A stretch of 64,000 bases of DNA from Desulfovibrio desulfuricans DSM 642 (lineage in GTDB: Bacteria > Desulfobacterota > Desulfovibrionia > Desulfovibrionales > Desulfovibrionaceae), in the NCBI RefSeq assembly GCF_000420465.1, contig NZ_ATUZ01000014.1, positions 124,001 through 188,000 on the forward strand. Direction: 5' to 3'. Below the pieces are notes generated by a model. The model had not been told where the DNA came from and made no database searches. It saw nothing but the letters and a program-made list of their open reading frames with translations. Both the position numbers and the translations under genes were made by a program. Of the stretch, positions 16,801 to 25,234 are shown piece by piece. Within the stretch, counting starts at the first letter, position 1. Every line of letters starts with the position of its first letter.

Positions 16801-16949
16801 CGCAACTGCTTCATTTTTTCGGCGGAACTGTTGCTCTCAATGGCGTCAACGCCGCGCACCACCACAAGCTCGGACGTGACGTAGGAAATAAGCACGAACA
16901 GCCCGACTATGGCGGCGCACACAATAAAGGAAAGCTGTTTTATACGCAT
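13893..16949 (-). CDS. CHASE4-HAMP-PAS-PAS-GGDEF-EAL membrane protein (cyclic di-GMP turnover)
   Basis: 1018-residue inner-membrane signalling protein. Order: membrane helix (about 7-27); periplasmic CHASE4 sensor (ending near 255) with WACWDDAYRFMQDNN; second membrane helix (about 262-287); HAMP-like linker; two PAS domains (about 335-450 and 460-575); GGDEF with intact active site at 662-666 and an RQDD inhibitory site 5 residues before it; EAL domain starting EALVRW at 790, with DDFGTGYSS, KIDKSFI and EGVET. Both catalytic sites look intact, so it may both make and break c-di-GMP. It is transcribed alone and shares a terminator with the polysaccharide genes, a plausible but unproven link to surface behaviour. 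Confidence 0.93.
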   Translation of the reverse strand: MRIKQLSFIVCAAIVGLFVLISYVTSELVVVRGVDAIESNSSAEKMKQLRNHIHAQETQLSHIAVDWACWDDAYRFMQDNNDEFVRTNLRQKMLAKLNLSSIAYVSRDAANVHMVEDDADWRKPEHTAEVQRLYGQLVNRLDGSSEEGLAGVMVIGSVPHIVAAQKIRDTGMLLPANGVVFMTRAIDADFIKDVEHDTLLRFTVLPVEAFTSLPVAADDLNAFKIVREDGSINSYSVVRDLFDCAAFCLRLVTGREIAQLGKRMFLQNFILIVVTGMGMLIAFLVFTEKQILRRILSMQRQAQHIEKSSEPLKKIDIHGDDEIFDLSQKINSMIDALQSNEKFLQQTLDTLQAGVITIEPGSLKVRSINAFAQQFIGLPANEIVGRPCHEFICPGGVDLCPMSKGNPKGELLAGQLTSVDGTMKTIVKSVRAIEMKGEEIFLESFVDITDLETTRKELQRSEERYKTLFMNTGTATAVISSTGLIFLTNTEFSNLVGMPPDEIEGKLFITRFLGKGEGHSPLSFGSSATRGSEKYEAEIRSSTGKTINVLVTRAKVPESGLSVISLLDISERSAMERELAYRANHDLLTGLANKALVATRLMAAMQEVHESGGMVGVLLIDLDRFKQVNDSFGHSLGDKLLRQAAERLTYLARQDDCVARTGGDEFVIVVGKAQGKVQLEALASNVLHSLNRCFYVDEYSIYLSASIGIACYPGDGTTVEALMQSADLAMYRAKAKGKNTHTFFTEDLTVAANDRMALETELFRAMDSAAFEVHYQPKIDIANGAVAGCEALVRWKRADGTWIPPSVFIPLAEEIGLVRRLDMYVLRKACRQQREWKEQGLGNVHMSVNMSGRSIIAETFVDDVLDVLGREDVRPGHLGMEITETAFMSNMAEASRAIAALSEQGIQIYLDDFGTGYSSLYYLHTMPIASLKIDKSFIDGINAPFNASNELVKTVLTLASGLGMSTVAEGVETREQIDFLANNGCGIIQGYIFSQALSGSDFATYLKSSAASIAAVMA

Positions 16950-17288
16950 AGATCACCTGCCCGGTGTTCGAACCTGCCAAGGCACGCCACCTGAGTGACA
17001 TGCAAGGCCGCACGCCAACACCGTTTGGGAAGGGATAAAATGATGCGGCCGGGCTTGCAGGGCGTAGCCCACCGTTCCGCTGACAGCATTCGCATAGCCT
17101 CTCCCGAATTTTTTGGAAAAAGCAGTGATCAGTGGCGGTTTCGATAAATACTGATTTCAGGCTACCTTTTTGCGGGGAACATTTCCACCGCCAGTTGCAC
17201 CCTAATTCCCCTGCCCATAAAAAAAGCCCGCCATAGGCGGGCCGAAACAAAAATATTCACTGCGAAGGGAGGCACATCACGAAAATTA
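16950..17288. other. Intergenic region upstream of the GGDEF-EAL gene
   Basis: 339 bp with no convincing gene. It holds the terminator of the Nudix gene (17219-17242) and presumably the promoter of the GGDEF-EAL gene. I see no clear sigma-70, sigma-28 or sigma-54 match. Confidence 0.5.
17219..17242 (-). terminator. Rho-independent terminator after the Nudix gene
   Basis: In minus orientation: GCCCGCC-TAT-GGCGGGC followed by seven T. It lies about 47 nt past the Nudix stop codon and would end the pyrK-to-Nudix run. Confidence 0.88.
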
Positions 17289-17696
17289 TCAAAGAATGCT
17301 CGGTTGCCTCGCTATGAGTTCTTCAAGCACCGCGGCATCGGCAGGCAAAAATCCGAGGGCAAAGGCTTCCTGCGGCTCAACCCATCGCAGGTTTTGCCCT
17401 TCTTCGCCGCAGGGTTCGCCCACGAATTCGGTGACATGAAAAAAATACAGCCGCACGCTGAAGCCGCGCTCCACATATTCATGGTCAAGGCTTTTCCAGA
17501 ACACGGCCTGACGCACGCCCACGCCCAGCTCTTCAGCCAGTTCGCGTTTGAGGGCGTCTTCCGGGCTTTCTCCGGCTTCGAGCTTGCCGCCGGGAAACTC
17601 CCAGTATCCTTCAAGAGGCTTGTCGCTAAGGCGCTGGCTGGCCAGAAACCTCTTGCCCCGCCAGATGATGCCCGCAGCTACTTCTATATGTTGCAT
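17289..17696 (-). CDS. Nudix hydrolase, MutT type (8-oxo-dGTP diphosphatase-like)
   Basis: 135 residues, the size of MutT. The Nudix box is complete: GGKLEAGESPEDALKRELAE then ELGV fits GX5EX7REUXEEXGU. MutT-like features are the MQHIEVAAGII start, RGKRFLASQRLSDKPLEGYWEFP and the late WVEPQEAF. It probably sanitises oxidised nucleotides, useful in an anaerobe meeting oxygen. The ATG at 17696 was chosen over longer starts because it matches MutT N-termini and follows GGAGAG by 6 nt. It is last in the minus-strand run, 121 nt after the ABC-F gene. Confidence 0.88.
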   Translation of the reverse strand: MQHIEVAAGIIWRGKRFLASQRLSDKPLEGYWEFPGGKLEAGESPEDALKRELAEELGVGVRQAVFWKSLDHEYVERGFSVRLYFFHVTEFVGEPCGEEGQNLRWVEPQEAFALGFLPADAAVLEELIARQPSIL

Positions 17697-17817
17697 GCCG
17701 CTCTCCACACCGGGCACGCGGCCCTGGAGCAGTTTTGGGTGAAAACGCATTTGTACTATTGCACCAAGCTGTTACGGCACGCAACGCCTTTGTGAGGGTT
17801 GCCGCGAAACCTGTCGG

Positions 17818-19818
17818 TCAATCCTGCTCCACGTTCCACTTTTCCCGCACAGCCGTCATGCCTTCTTCAAGTGTGGTCATTTCTTCAAAAATGGCTTCAC
17901 TACGCTGTTTGCATGATTCAAATGTCTTGAGCAGATCGCTGGAACGGGCGTGGTCGGCGTACACATCCGGGTCGGCCAGTTGGCCTTCCACAAGGGCCTG
18001 CTGGTCAAGCACCGAGGCAAGCTCTGTTTCCAGCGCTTCGTAACGGCTTTGCAGGGGCTTCAGCTCCTTGTGCAGGGCATTGCGCCTGTCGGCCTGTTCG
18101 CGCTTGATGCGCTTCTGTTCATCACGCGACAGTGGCAGCGCGGCGGGCGCGTCCGGCTGCCGGGCGCTGTTGCCCGATGCATTGGCGGCACTCTGGGGGC
18201 TTTCGCCCAAACCGTTCTGGCGGGCGCGGCGGTTCTCGTCATACGAGGCAAAGTCGGGGAATACGGTCAGCCCGTTTTCATTGAGTTCCCACGCTTCAGC
18301 CCCGACCTGCGAAAGCAGCCAGCGGTCATGCGCCACCATGAGCAGGGTGCCGTTAAACTTCTGTAGCGCGCTCACCAGGGCTTCGCGGCTTTCAAGGTCA
18401 AGATGGTTGGTGGGTTCGTCCAGCAACAGAAAGTTGCAGCGCTTCAAAAAGAGCGTTGCCAGCACAAGGCGGCTTTTTTCGCCACCCGAAAGGGCGCTCA
18501 CCTGCCGTTCAAAATAGTCCTGCCCCAGCATAAAGAGCCCGAGAACACTCATCAGCTCTTCTTCCGTGGTGCGCGGGTCTGAAAGACGGCGGATTTCGCC
18601 AAGCACCGTGGTATCGCCCCGCAAGGTGTCCATCTGATGCTGGGTATAGTAGCCCATGCGCATCTGCGATGCCGTAACCACATTGCCGCCGCAGCGTTCC
18701 AGCGTACCGGCCAGCAGCTTGAGCAGGGTGGACTTGCCGCAGCCGTTGTGCCCCACCAGCGCCACCCGCTGCCCACGGAACAGGGTCAGAGTCAGAGGCG
18801 GCCACATGGTTTTGCCGTCGCCAAAATGAAATTCCAGATCCGCAGCAGACAGAACGATCTTTTCTGAATGCGGAGCTTCAGGCCAGCTAAAATTCAGTTC
18901 CTTGCGCTTGGGTTCCGGCCTGTAGTCTTCCAGCTCTTTTTCAAGCTTTTTAGCCATCTTCATCCGGGAACCCGCCTGACGGGCCTTGGTGGCCTTGGCG
19001 CGAAAACGCTCCACAAAGGCCATCTTGCGGTCAAGGTCATCCTTGAGGGCACGGGCTTCACGCTCACGCTGGGCGTTGTATTCGTCCTGAAGGGTCAGAA
19101 ACTGCGTGTAGGTGGCCTTGCGGAACACGGGCTTGGACAGCCCGAGGTAGAGAACATGGGTGCCGACATTGTCCATGAACACACGGTCATGGGCTACAAA
19201 TACCAGCGCGCCGCTGAAGTCCATAAGGAAGGATTCCAGCCATTCCACGGCTTCTACGTCGAGATGGTTGGTGGGTTCGTCGAGCAGCAGCACGTCAGCA
19301 CCGGCGGTAAGCACACGGGCCAGCTTGGCGCGCTCGCGCCAGCCGCCGGAGAGTTCGCGCAGGGTTCGGTTCCACTTGTTTTCGGCAAATCCCAGACCGG
19401 AAAGCACGGCCTTGGCCCGATGCTCGGGATTGTAGCCGTAGAGCGCCTCAAGCTCGCTCTGACGGTGCATCAGGGAGGTCAGGCGCGACTCGTCCTTGCT
19501 GGCGGCGGCTTCTTCCCATTCGGCCCAAAAGTCGCTCCAGTCGTGCAGCACGTCCAGCACATAGGCCAGCAGCGGCGTTTCGAGGGATTCCTCTGAAAGT
19601 TCCTGCTCCACAAAACCCAGACGGCAGCCACGCGGCAGAATCACCCGCCCGCCGTCAGGGCTTTCCACCCCGGCCAGGAGGCGCAGCAAGGTGGATTTAC
19701 CCGTACCGTTGGGGCCGCAAACGCACAGCCGCACACCGGGATCCACTTCCAGCGAGAAGTTGCTGAGAATGTCCCGTCCGCCAAATGCCTTGGAAAGTTC
19801 CTGTATGGTGATCTTCAC
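17818..19818 (-). CDS. ABC-F family ATPase (ribosome-associated type)
   Basis: 666 residues with two ABC domains and no membrane segment, as in ABC-F proteins that act on the ribosome's E-site. First domain: Walker A GPNGTGKST, signature LSGGWRERAKLARVL, Walker B VLLLDEPTNHLD. A charged linker rich in Arg/Lys/Glu follows (about 245-310). Second domain: GHNGCGKST, LSGGEKSRLVLATLF, FLLLDEPTNHLD. The C-terminal 110 residues form a charged coiled coil, as in Uup and YheS. Which subfamily it belongs to cannot be fixed by eye. Its ATG overlaps the SDR gene's stop. Confidence 0.93.
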   Translation of the reverse strand: MKITIQELSKAFGGRDILSNFSLEVDPGVRLCVCGPNGTGKSTLLRLLAGVESPDGGRVILPRGCRLGFVEQELSEESLETPLLAYVLDVLHDWSDFWAEWEEAAASKDESRLTSLMHRQSELEALYGYNPEHRAKAVLSGLGFAENKWNRTLRELSGGWRERAKLARVLTAGADVLLLDEPTNHLDVEAVEWLESFLMDFSGALVFVAHDRVFMDNVGTHVLYLGLSKPVFRKATYTQFLTLQDEYNAQREREARALKDDLDRKMAFVERFRAKATKARQAGSRMKMAKKLEKELEDYRPEPKRKELNFSWPEAPHSEKIVLSAADLEFHFGDGKTMWPPLTLTLFRGQRVALVGHNGCGKSTLLKLLAGTLERCGGNVVTASQMRMGYYTQHQMDTLRGDTTVLGEIRRLSDPRTTEEELMSVLGLFMLGQDYFERQVSALSGGEKSRLVLATLFLKRCNFLLLDEPTNHLDLESREALVSALQKFNGTLLMVAHDRWLLSQVGAEAWELNENGLTVFPDFASYDENRRARQNGLGESPQSAANASGNSARQPDAPAALPLSRDEQKRIKREQADRRNALHKELKPLQSRYEALETELASVLDQQALVEGQLADPDVYADHARSSDLLKTFESCKQRSEAIFEEMTTLEEGMTAVREKWNVEQD

Positions 19819-20906
19819 AACCAGCCCTCGCGGCGGTAGCCGTCGACGGCTTCGGTCATGCCTGCCTCAAGGCTCACGCGCGGCGCAAAGCCCAGTTCGC
19901 GGCAGATGCGGCTGTTGTCGCACAGCCACCCGGCCTGACGGGCTTCACGGTATTTGTCCAGATTCCAAGCCGGGGCGCGCCGCAGCCCACGCCCCAAAAG
20001 GCGGCGGGACACGGCATCGGCAGCCACGGCAAAGGCCGTGGACAGCCCGGCAGTACAAGCCATGACGGGCAAAGGTATGCGCACTACGCGCACATTGCGG
20101 GGCGCGCGGCCAAGGGCCTTGTCCACCGCTGCGCCCATGACCCGGCAAAAGCCGGACATGGTATAGGCCTCGCCGTCACTGAGATGATAAACGCCGCTGG
20201 CTTCGGCCCTGCATGCGCACAGCACGGCCTGGGCCATGTCGTCCGCATGTACGGCGCTGACCGGGAACTCGCGTCCAGCGCCGGGGCTCACAGCCACATG
20301 GGCACGCATAACCCCCTGAAATACCGGCAGCAGGCCTTTGTCGCCCGAGCCATAGATGATGGGGGGGCGCAGGGTTACAAGACTTTGCCCAAGGGCGCGC
20401 CCAAGCACCTGCTCGGTAAGCATTTTTGACCAGCCATATGCGGAAACCGGCGCAGGCGGCGTGGCATCGTCCACACCGGGGGCAGTGCCGCAGGGGCCGG
20501 TTGCCGCGAGGCTTGAAACCAGCACAAAGCGAAAGTCCGCCGCAAGGTTTCCCTCGCGGGCAAGGCTTGTAATGGCGTTGGCCATGCTGCGGGCGGCAAG
20601 GGCATTGGCCCGCAGATAATCCTGCCAGCCAAGGCCAAAAAGCAGGGCCGCCATGTGGATGACCACATCCTTGCCGTGCAGGGCTTCTGCAAGCCCCAGG
20701 CCCGTGCTCAGATCGGCCTGGACTGTTTCCACACCCGCTGGCAGATGCCCGGTGCGCGAGGCAGCCCGCGTGAGGCAGGTGACCTGCGCTCCGGCTTCCA
20801 GCAGTTGCGGCAGCAGATGTCGTCCCACAAAACCAGTGCCGCCCGTAAGCAGCACTTTTTTACCCGCCAAGTGCCGAGTATATATGGCGCTTTCAGTCAT
20901 GGTCAC
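19815..20906 (-). CDS. NAD-dependent epimerase/dehydratase family (extended SDR, 3-beta-HSD-like)
   Basis: 363-residue oxidoreductase with Rossmann motif GGTGFVGRHLLPQL (residues about 21-34), the conserved Ser stretch VLVSSLAATGP, catalytic YGWSK, and PPIIYGSGDKGLLPVF, which resembles sterol-dehydrogenase-like SDRs. A short hydrophobic stretch (VRIPLPVMACTAGLSTAFAV, about 285-305) may contact the membrane. The GTG at 20906 is preferred because GGGAGA lies 8 nt upstream and it overlaps the GNAT stop as GTGA; an ATG two codons later is possible. Substrate unknown. Its tight coupling with the GNAT-like gene suggests one pathway. Confidence 0.85.
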   Translation of the reverse strand: MTMTESAIYTRHLAGKKVLLTGGTGFVGRHLLPQLLEAGAQVTCLTRAASRTGHLPAGVETVQADLSTGLGLAEALHGKDVVIHMAALLFGLGWQDYLRANALAARSMANAITSLAREGNLAADFRFVLVSSLAATGPCGTAPGVDDATPPAPVSAYGWSKMLTEQVLGRALGQSLVTLRPPIIYGSGDKGLLPVFQGVMRAHVAVSPGAGREFPVSAVHADDMAQAVLCACRAEASGVYHLSDGEAYTMSGFCRVMGAAVDKALGRAPRNVRVVRIPLPVMACTAGLSTAFAVAADAVSRRLLGRGLRRAPAWNLDKYREARQAGWLCDNSRICRELGFAPRVSLEAGMTEAVDGYRREGWL

Positions 20907-22033
20907 GACTGAATCTCCCTGCGGTAGAGGCGGTAACGCTTGGTAAGCTGGCCCGAGAAATCTTCAAGCAGATCGTTGACGGGCGCATTGTCTTCCAGCA
21001 CCCAGGAACCCTCAACCCACTGAAAATGCGGGTGCTGACGCGCCTTTTCCAGCATGAAGTCGAGCAGCAGCAAGGGCAGGCCCATGAGGCGGAATTCTTC
21101 ACGAATACCAAAAAGAATGATGCGGTAGCCACCGCGAATTTCTGCGCGGGACTGCCACCAGTGCCACAATGCCGAAATGCCCAGCTTGCCGTTGAGCCGC
21201 CGCAAAAGCGGGGCCATGTCCGGCAGGGCCACCATGCCTGCGGCAGGTTCGTTATTGTGGAAGAACAGCACAAAAAATTCCGGATCAAGAACGCTTTTGA
21301 GCTCCTTGACGTGCTGCTCCGCCTCGCCGTCAGAAAGGGGAGAAAAACCCCAGTTCTTGGCCCAGGAAACCTTGTACAGCTCCAGCATGGCGCGGATATC
21401 CTCCGCCAGCGTGGCCTTGCTGGACGTACGACAGGTAAAGCGCCCCTCGGCCTTGAGGCGCGTCACTTCCTCACTGAGCCATTCCGGCGGGGTAAGGCGC
21501 GAGCGCTCAATCTGGTAGGCGAAAAGATCCTGCTCCTTGCGCAGATGCCACGTTTCAAGCAGTTCTGCGTAATACGGCGGGTTCCAGGGCATCATGATGG
21601 TGGGCGCAAGGTCAAAGCCGTGCACCAGCAGGCCGCAGGTATAGTTGGCCGAAGGATTCAGCGGCCCGCGCATAAAGCGCATGCCCTGCGCGGCCAGCCA
21701 GCCGTGCGCCGCATCCAGCAGGGCGTGGGCCGCCTCGGGATCATTGGCGCACTCAAAAAAGCCGAAGGCCCCGCACTTTTCATTGGCATAGGCATTGTAC
21801 TTTTCGTCCACAATGGCTGCTATGCGGCCAATGGCGCGGCCATCGCGCAGCACAAGAAAGAGTTCGCGTCGGGCGCTTTCCCAAAAGGGATGTTCACCGG
21901 GCGTGAGTAGTTCACGATCCTGGCTTTTAAGGCCAGGCGTCCACAGGGAGCCACGTTCGTACAGGCTCCACGGCAAATCCATGAACTGGTCAAACTCCTG
22001 CTTGGAGCGGGCGGGGATAACGGTAAGCGACAT
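20903..22033 (-). CDS. GNAT-fold N-acyltransferase-like protein (YghO-like)
   Basis: 376-residue soluble protein resembling the large YghO-like GNAT family. Recognisable blocks are LPWSLYERGSLWTPGLKSQD, HPFWESARRELFLVLRDGRA followed by IGRIAAIVD, FGFFECANDPEAAHALLDAA, MRGPLNPSANYTCGLLVHGF and MMPWNPPYYAELLE. Members of this broad family include the bacterial ceramide synthase group, but most are untested. The ATG at 22033 lies 2 nt after the pyrD stop; the longer frame runs into pyrD. It is coupled at its 3' end to the SDR gene. Confidence 0.75.
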   Translation of the reverse strand: MSLTVIPARSKQEFDQFMDLPWSLYERGSLWTPGLKSQDRELLTPGEHPFWESARRELFLVLRDGRAIGRIAAIVDEKYNAYANEKCGAFGFFECANDPEAAHALLDAAHGWLAAQGMRFMRGPLNPSANYTCGLLVHGFDLAPTIMMPWNPPYYAELLETWHLRKEQDLFAYQIERSRLTPPEWLSEEVTRLKAEGRFTCRTSSKATLAEDIRAMLELYKVSWAKNWGFSPLSDGEAEQHVKELKSVLDPEFFVLFFHNNEPAAGMVALPDMAPLLRRLNGKLGISALWHWWQSRAEIRGGYRIILFGIREEFRLMGLPLLLLDFMLEKARQHPHFQWVEGSWVLEDNAPVNDLLEDFSGQLTKRYRLYRREIQS

Positions 22034-22035
22034 AA

Positions 22036-22962
22036 TTAGTCCAAATCCAGGCTGCCGCAATAAGCGCCCAGGTCTTCAATGCCCAGCTTTTCACACAGGG
22101 CGGGGAGTTCCTCTGCCAGGGCAAAGGCGCAGTCGGGCCGCATGAAGTTGCCCGTGCCAACCTGCACGGCGCGCGCGCCCACCAGCAAAAATTCCAGAGC
22201 GTCTTCGGCGGTGACAATGCCGCCCACACCGATAACGGGGATGTTCACGGCGCGGGACACCTGCCACACGCAGCGCAGGGCCACGGGCTTGATTGCGGGG
22301 CCGGAAAGCCCACCCACCACGTTGGCCAGCGAGGGCTTGCGGCTGTTCAGATCCACAGACATTCCGAGCAGCGTGTTGATGCACGAGATACTGTCCGCGC
22401 CTGCGTCTTCAACGCTACGGGCCATAAGGGCGATATCCGTCACGTTGGGCGAGAGCTTGACCATAACGTGCTTGCCCGGCGCGGCGCGGCGCACGGCAGC
22501 CGTAACCTGGGCGGCAAGCACCGGATCCTGGCCAAACAGCACGCCGCCTTCCTTGACGTTGGGGCAGGAGACGTTCACCTCAAGGGCGGCAACGCCTTCT
22601 TCCGCATTGAGGCGGGCGGCAAGCTCGGCGAATTCCTCCACCGAACCGGCGTAAATATTGGCGATAACGGCTGTTTCCTGCCAGGGCAGGCGGGGCAGCT
22701 TGTCTTGGCAGAAAACCTCGACTCCGTCATTTTGCAGACCCACGGCGTTAAGCATACCTGCGGTGGTTTCCACAATGCGCGGCGTAGGGTTGCCCTGACG
22801 CGGCAACAGGGAAAGACCCTTGGCTACCAGACCGCCAAGCGCGGCGAGATCGCCGTAAGAGGCAAACTCCAGCCCGTAGCCGAAGGTGCCTGAAGCCGTG
22901 AGCACAGGGTTCTTAAGGGTCAGATCGTGCGTCTGCCCCTTGAGTGTGACGGAAAGATCCAT
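22036..22962 (-). CDS. pyrD: Dihydroorotate dehydrogenase, catalytic subunit (class 1B)
   Basis: Oxidises dihydroorotate to orotate in pyrimidine synthesis. 308 residues, the size of PyrDB. FMN-binding and catalytic features: NPVLTASGTFGYG, GLVAKGLSLLPRQGN, NAVGLQNDGVEVF, VNVSCPNVKEGG with the class 1 catalytic Cys, VKLSPNVTDI, NTLLGMSVDL, GGLSGPAIKPVALR and VIGVGGIVTAEDALEFLL. The ATG at 22962 gives the usual MDLSVTLKG start after GGAGAAAG; upstream codons have no family match. It works with pyrK, which lies 179 nt upstream. Confidence 0.95.
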   Translation of the reverse strand: MDLSVTLKGQTHDLTLKNPVLTASGTFGYGLEFASYGDLAALGGLVAKGLSLLPRQGNPTPRIVETTAGMLNAVGLQNDGVEVFCQDKLPRLPWQETAVIANIYAGSVEEFAELAARLNAEEGVAALEVNVSCPNVKEGGVLFGQDPVLAAQVTAAVRRAAPGKHVMVKLSPNVTDIALMARSVEDAGADSISCINTLLGMSVDLNSRKPSLANVVGGLSGPAIKPVALRCVWQVSRAVNIPVIGVGGIVTAEDALEFLLVGARAVQVGTGNFMRPDCAFALAEELPALCEKLGIEDLGAYCGSLDLD

Positions 22963-23141
22963 GCCGCTTTCTCCAGATTGCCGGCATCCGGCATTTTGTG
23001 CGTGGCTTCGCCTGGCAAGAAAGGCCCGCGCGCGTGCCCACGCGCGACCGCCAGTTCGCCGGTGCGGCGCGCCATGGCCGTAACCGATGCCGCATGCGGG
23101 CGTTAACGTCGTTTCAGGAATCAAGGAAGCGCAGGCAAAAC

Positions 23142-23951
23142 CTACAGTTCTACCTGATCCGACCAGAATACCGGGCCGTGGTTGCACACCTGCACCAGGC
23201 CTTCGCGCTTTGCTTCGACCGGCCAGGCTTCTGTGGTTTTGGTCACGCAGCCAAGGCACGCGCCCACGCCGCAGGCCATGCGGTTTTCAAGCGAAACCTG
23301 GCAACGAACGCCAAGCTCGGCGGCAAACTTTTGCACGGTGCGCATAAAGGGCGTAGGCCCGCAGGCAAGCACAAGGCCCTTCTGCTCGGCGTATTCGCTC
23401 ATGCGCTCCTGAATGGTAAAAATAAAGTCGTCCAGATCGCCGGATTCCGCTTCGCGCAGGCTGTCCAGCGGCACGTGCTCGTTGATGCTGTCCACTGGAT
23501 AGCAACTGATGTGCTCGCGGTGCCCAAAGAGCATGGAAACATTCCACGGCTTGGGATGCTCGCTCACGTAGCCCACAAAGGGCACTATGCCCATACCGCC
23601 TGCCAGCAGCAGGGTCGGGGTGTCCGGCTCAACGACAAACCCGTTGCCCAGCGGCCCCCACACGCGCACCTTGTCGCCCGAGCGCAGCTCGGACATGCGC
23701 CTTGTGCCTTTGCCGCGCACCTGGAAAAAGCAGATCATATGCCGGGAGGTCATATGGCAGATACCAAGGGGGCGCGCCCAGGGGATATCCAGCCCGAAAT
23801 TTCGGGGACGGATCATGACAAACTGCCCAGGCCGCCACCGAGTCCACTCGGGGCGGGAGAGGCGCAACGCAAAAAAGCGGCTTTCGTTGCCGGTCTGCCC
23901 AAAAGGCACAAGATCGAGAACATCAAGCTCGCAAGAAGATGTTTGTGACAT
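23142..23951 (-). CDS. pyrK: Dihydroorotate dehydrogenase electron-transfer subunit
   Basis: 269-residue FAD/[2Fe-2S] partner that passes electrons from PyrD to NAD. The FAD domain holds WRPGQFVMIRP and the NAD domain LLLAGGMGIVPFVGYV and LACGPTPFM. The C-terminal cluster site is CGVGACLGCVTKT plus a final Cys in VQVCNHGP. The ATG at 23951 has no Shine-Dalgarno; the upstream bases are an AT-rich promoter with its -10 box 7 nt before the ATG. The mRNA may therefore be leaderless. It heads the minus-strand run ending with the Nudix gene. Confidence 0.93.
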   Translation of the reverse strand: MSQTSSCELDVLDLVPFGQTGNESRFFALRLSRPEWTRWRPGQFVMIRPRNFGLDIPWARPLGICHMTSRHMICFFQVRGKGTRRMSELRSGDKVRVWGPLGNGFVVEPDTPTLLLAGGMGIVPFVGYVSEHPKPWNVSMLFGHREHISCYPVDSINEHVPLDSLREAESGDLDDFIFTIQERMSEYAEQKGLVLACGPTPFMRTVQKFAAELGVRCQVSLENRMACGVGACLGCVTKTTEAWPVEAKREGLVQVCNHGPVFWSDQVEL

Positions 23952-23958
23952 GTCTATA

Positions 23959-23987
23959 ATAATAGTCCTAGTTAGGTTCTAGGTCAA
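23959..23987 (-). promoter_or_regulatory. Sigma-70 promoter of pyrK, predicting a leaderless mRNA
   Basis: TTGACC (-35, complement of 23982-23987), 17-nt spacer, TATTAT (-10, complement of 23959-23964). Only 7 nt separate the -10 box from the pyrK ATG, so transcription should begin at or next to the A of ATG. Confidence 0.65.
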
Positions 23988-24151
23988 CTGACCCCGCTAC
24001 TCCAAGCCTCTTTGCTAATGTATACAAGAAATGTATCAATTGTCCATTCTGACGGCCCGCCCGCCCACCATAATCCGCTCCGCTCAACCCCGTTAAATTT
24101 AACCTTTTCAGCCAGCCCTGCGCTGGGTATAGTGCCCGCAGGAGAATTTTT

Positions 24152-25225
24152 ATGAGTGACATCTTCGCTTCCCGCCGTGAAAACCTCCGGCGTGCCATGC
24201 GCTTGCGCGGGCTTGACGCCATGCTCATCAGCCAGGCTGCCAACAGGTTTTATCTTTCCGGTTTTGAGCTGCATGATCCACAGTTTAACGAAAGCGCAGG
24301 CAGACTTGTCATCACATCTGATGGGCACGACTGGCTGGCAACAGACGGCCGCTATCTGGACGCAGCCTCACGCATCTGGGATCGCGAACGCATCTTTATA
24401 TACGGCGGCAACGCAGCGCGCGAACTGCACGGATTGCTCAGGCGCTGCGGCAGCCGCATTGGCATTGAGGCCAACGGCGTCAGCCTCGCCTTTGCCCGCG
24501 ATCTGACTGACGCTGGCTCCGGCCTGTATTGCGAGGCGGCAGACGGCATGGTCGAGCGCCTGCGCCGCATCAAGGAACCCTGCGAAATCTCCGCGCTGGA
24601 AAAATCTTTTGCGCTCAACCACAAGCTGATGAAATGGGTTGAGGGCCAGCTGGAACCGGGTCGCACCGAGGCCCACATAAGCTGGCTCATTGAGCGCTTT
24701 TTTCGCGAGAACGGCGCTTCGGAACTTGCTTTTGCCAACATTGTGGCCGTGGGCAAAAACGCCGCCCTGCCCCATGCCATCCCCGGTCAGGACGTTGTTA
24801 CAGACAACTGCCCGGTTCTGGTCGATGTGGGCTGCCGCATTGAGAACTACTGCTCTGACCAGACCCGCACCTTCTGGGTAGGCACTGCGCCCACTGACGA
24901 GTTCCGCCGTGCGCTCGACCTTACCCGGCAGGCGCAGACGGCGGCCATTGAGGGCATGCGCCCCGGCATGCCTTTGCGCATGGCCTATGCGCTGGCGCAT
25001 GATGTTTTTGCCAAAGCTGGCGTCGCCAATGCCTTTACGCACGGACTCGGACACGGCGTGGGCCTTGAAACCCACGAAGCACCCAGCCTTTCGCCCCGCG
25101 CTGAGGGCGTTCTTGAACCTGGCATGGTTGTTACCGTTGAGCCGGGGCTCTACTACCCCAAATGGGGCGGCATCCGCTGGGAATACACCGTGCTGGTCGA
25201 AGAAGACGGCGTCAGAATCCTTTAA
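24152..25225 (+). CDS. M24 family Xaa-Pro peptidase
   Basis: 357-residue cytoplasmic metallopeptidase that removes residues before proline. The N-terminal creatinase-like domain (1-125) contains [19 protein letters not shown]. The C-terminal pita-bread fold has all five metal ligands: Asp in VLVDVGCR, Asp in CSDQTRTFW, His in [13 protein letters not shown], Glu in TVEPGLYY and Glu in [14 protein letters not shown] lies 7 nt before the ATG. A possible -10 TATAGT (24128-24133) would give a very short leader. It is followed 9 nt later by shikimate kinase. Confidence 0.93.
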   Translation: MSDIFASRRENLRRAMRLRGLDAMLISQAANRFYLSGFELHDPQFNESAGRLVITSDGHDWLATDGRYLDAASRIWDRERIFIYGGNAARELHGLLRRCGSRIGIEANGVSLAFARDLTDAGSGLYCEAADGMVERLRRIKEPCEISALEKSFALNHKLMKWVEGQLEPGRTEAHISWLIERFFRENGASELAFANIVAVGKNAALPHAIPGQDVVTDNCPVLVDVGCRIENYCSDQTRTFWVGTAPTDEFRRALDLTRQAQTAAIEGMRPGMPLRMAYALAHDVFAKAGVANAFTHGLGHGVGLETHEAPSLSPRAEGVLEPGMVVTVEPGLYYPKWGGIRWEYTVLVEEDGVRIL

Positions 25226-25234
25226 GGAGGCGGC

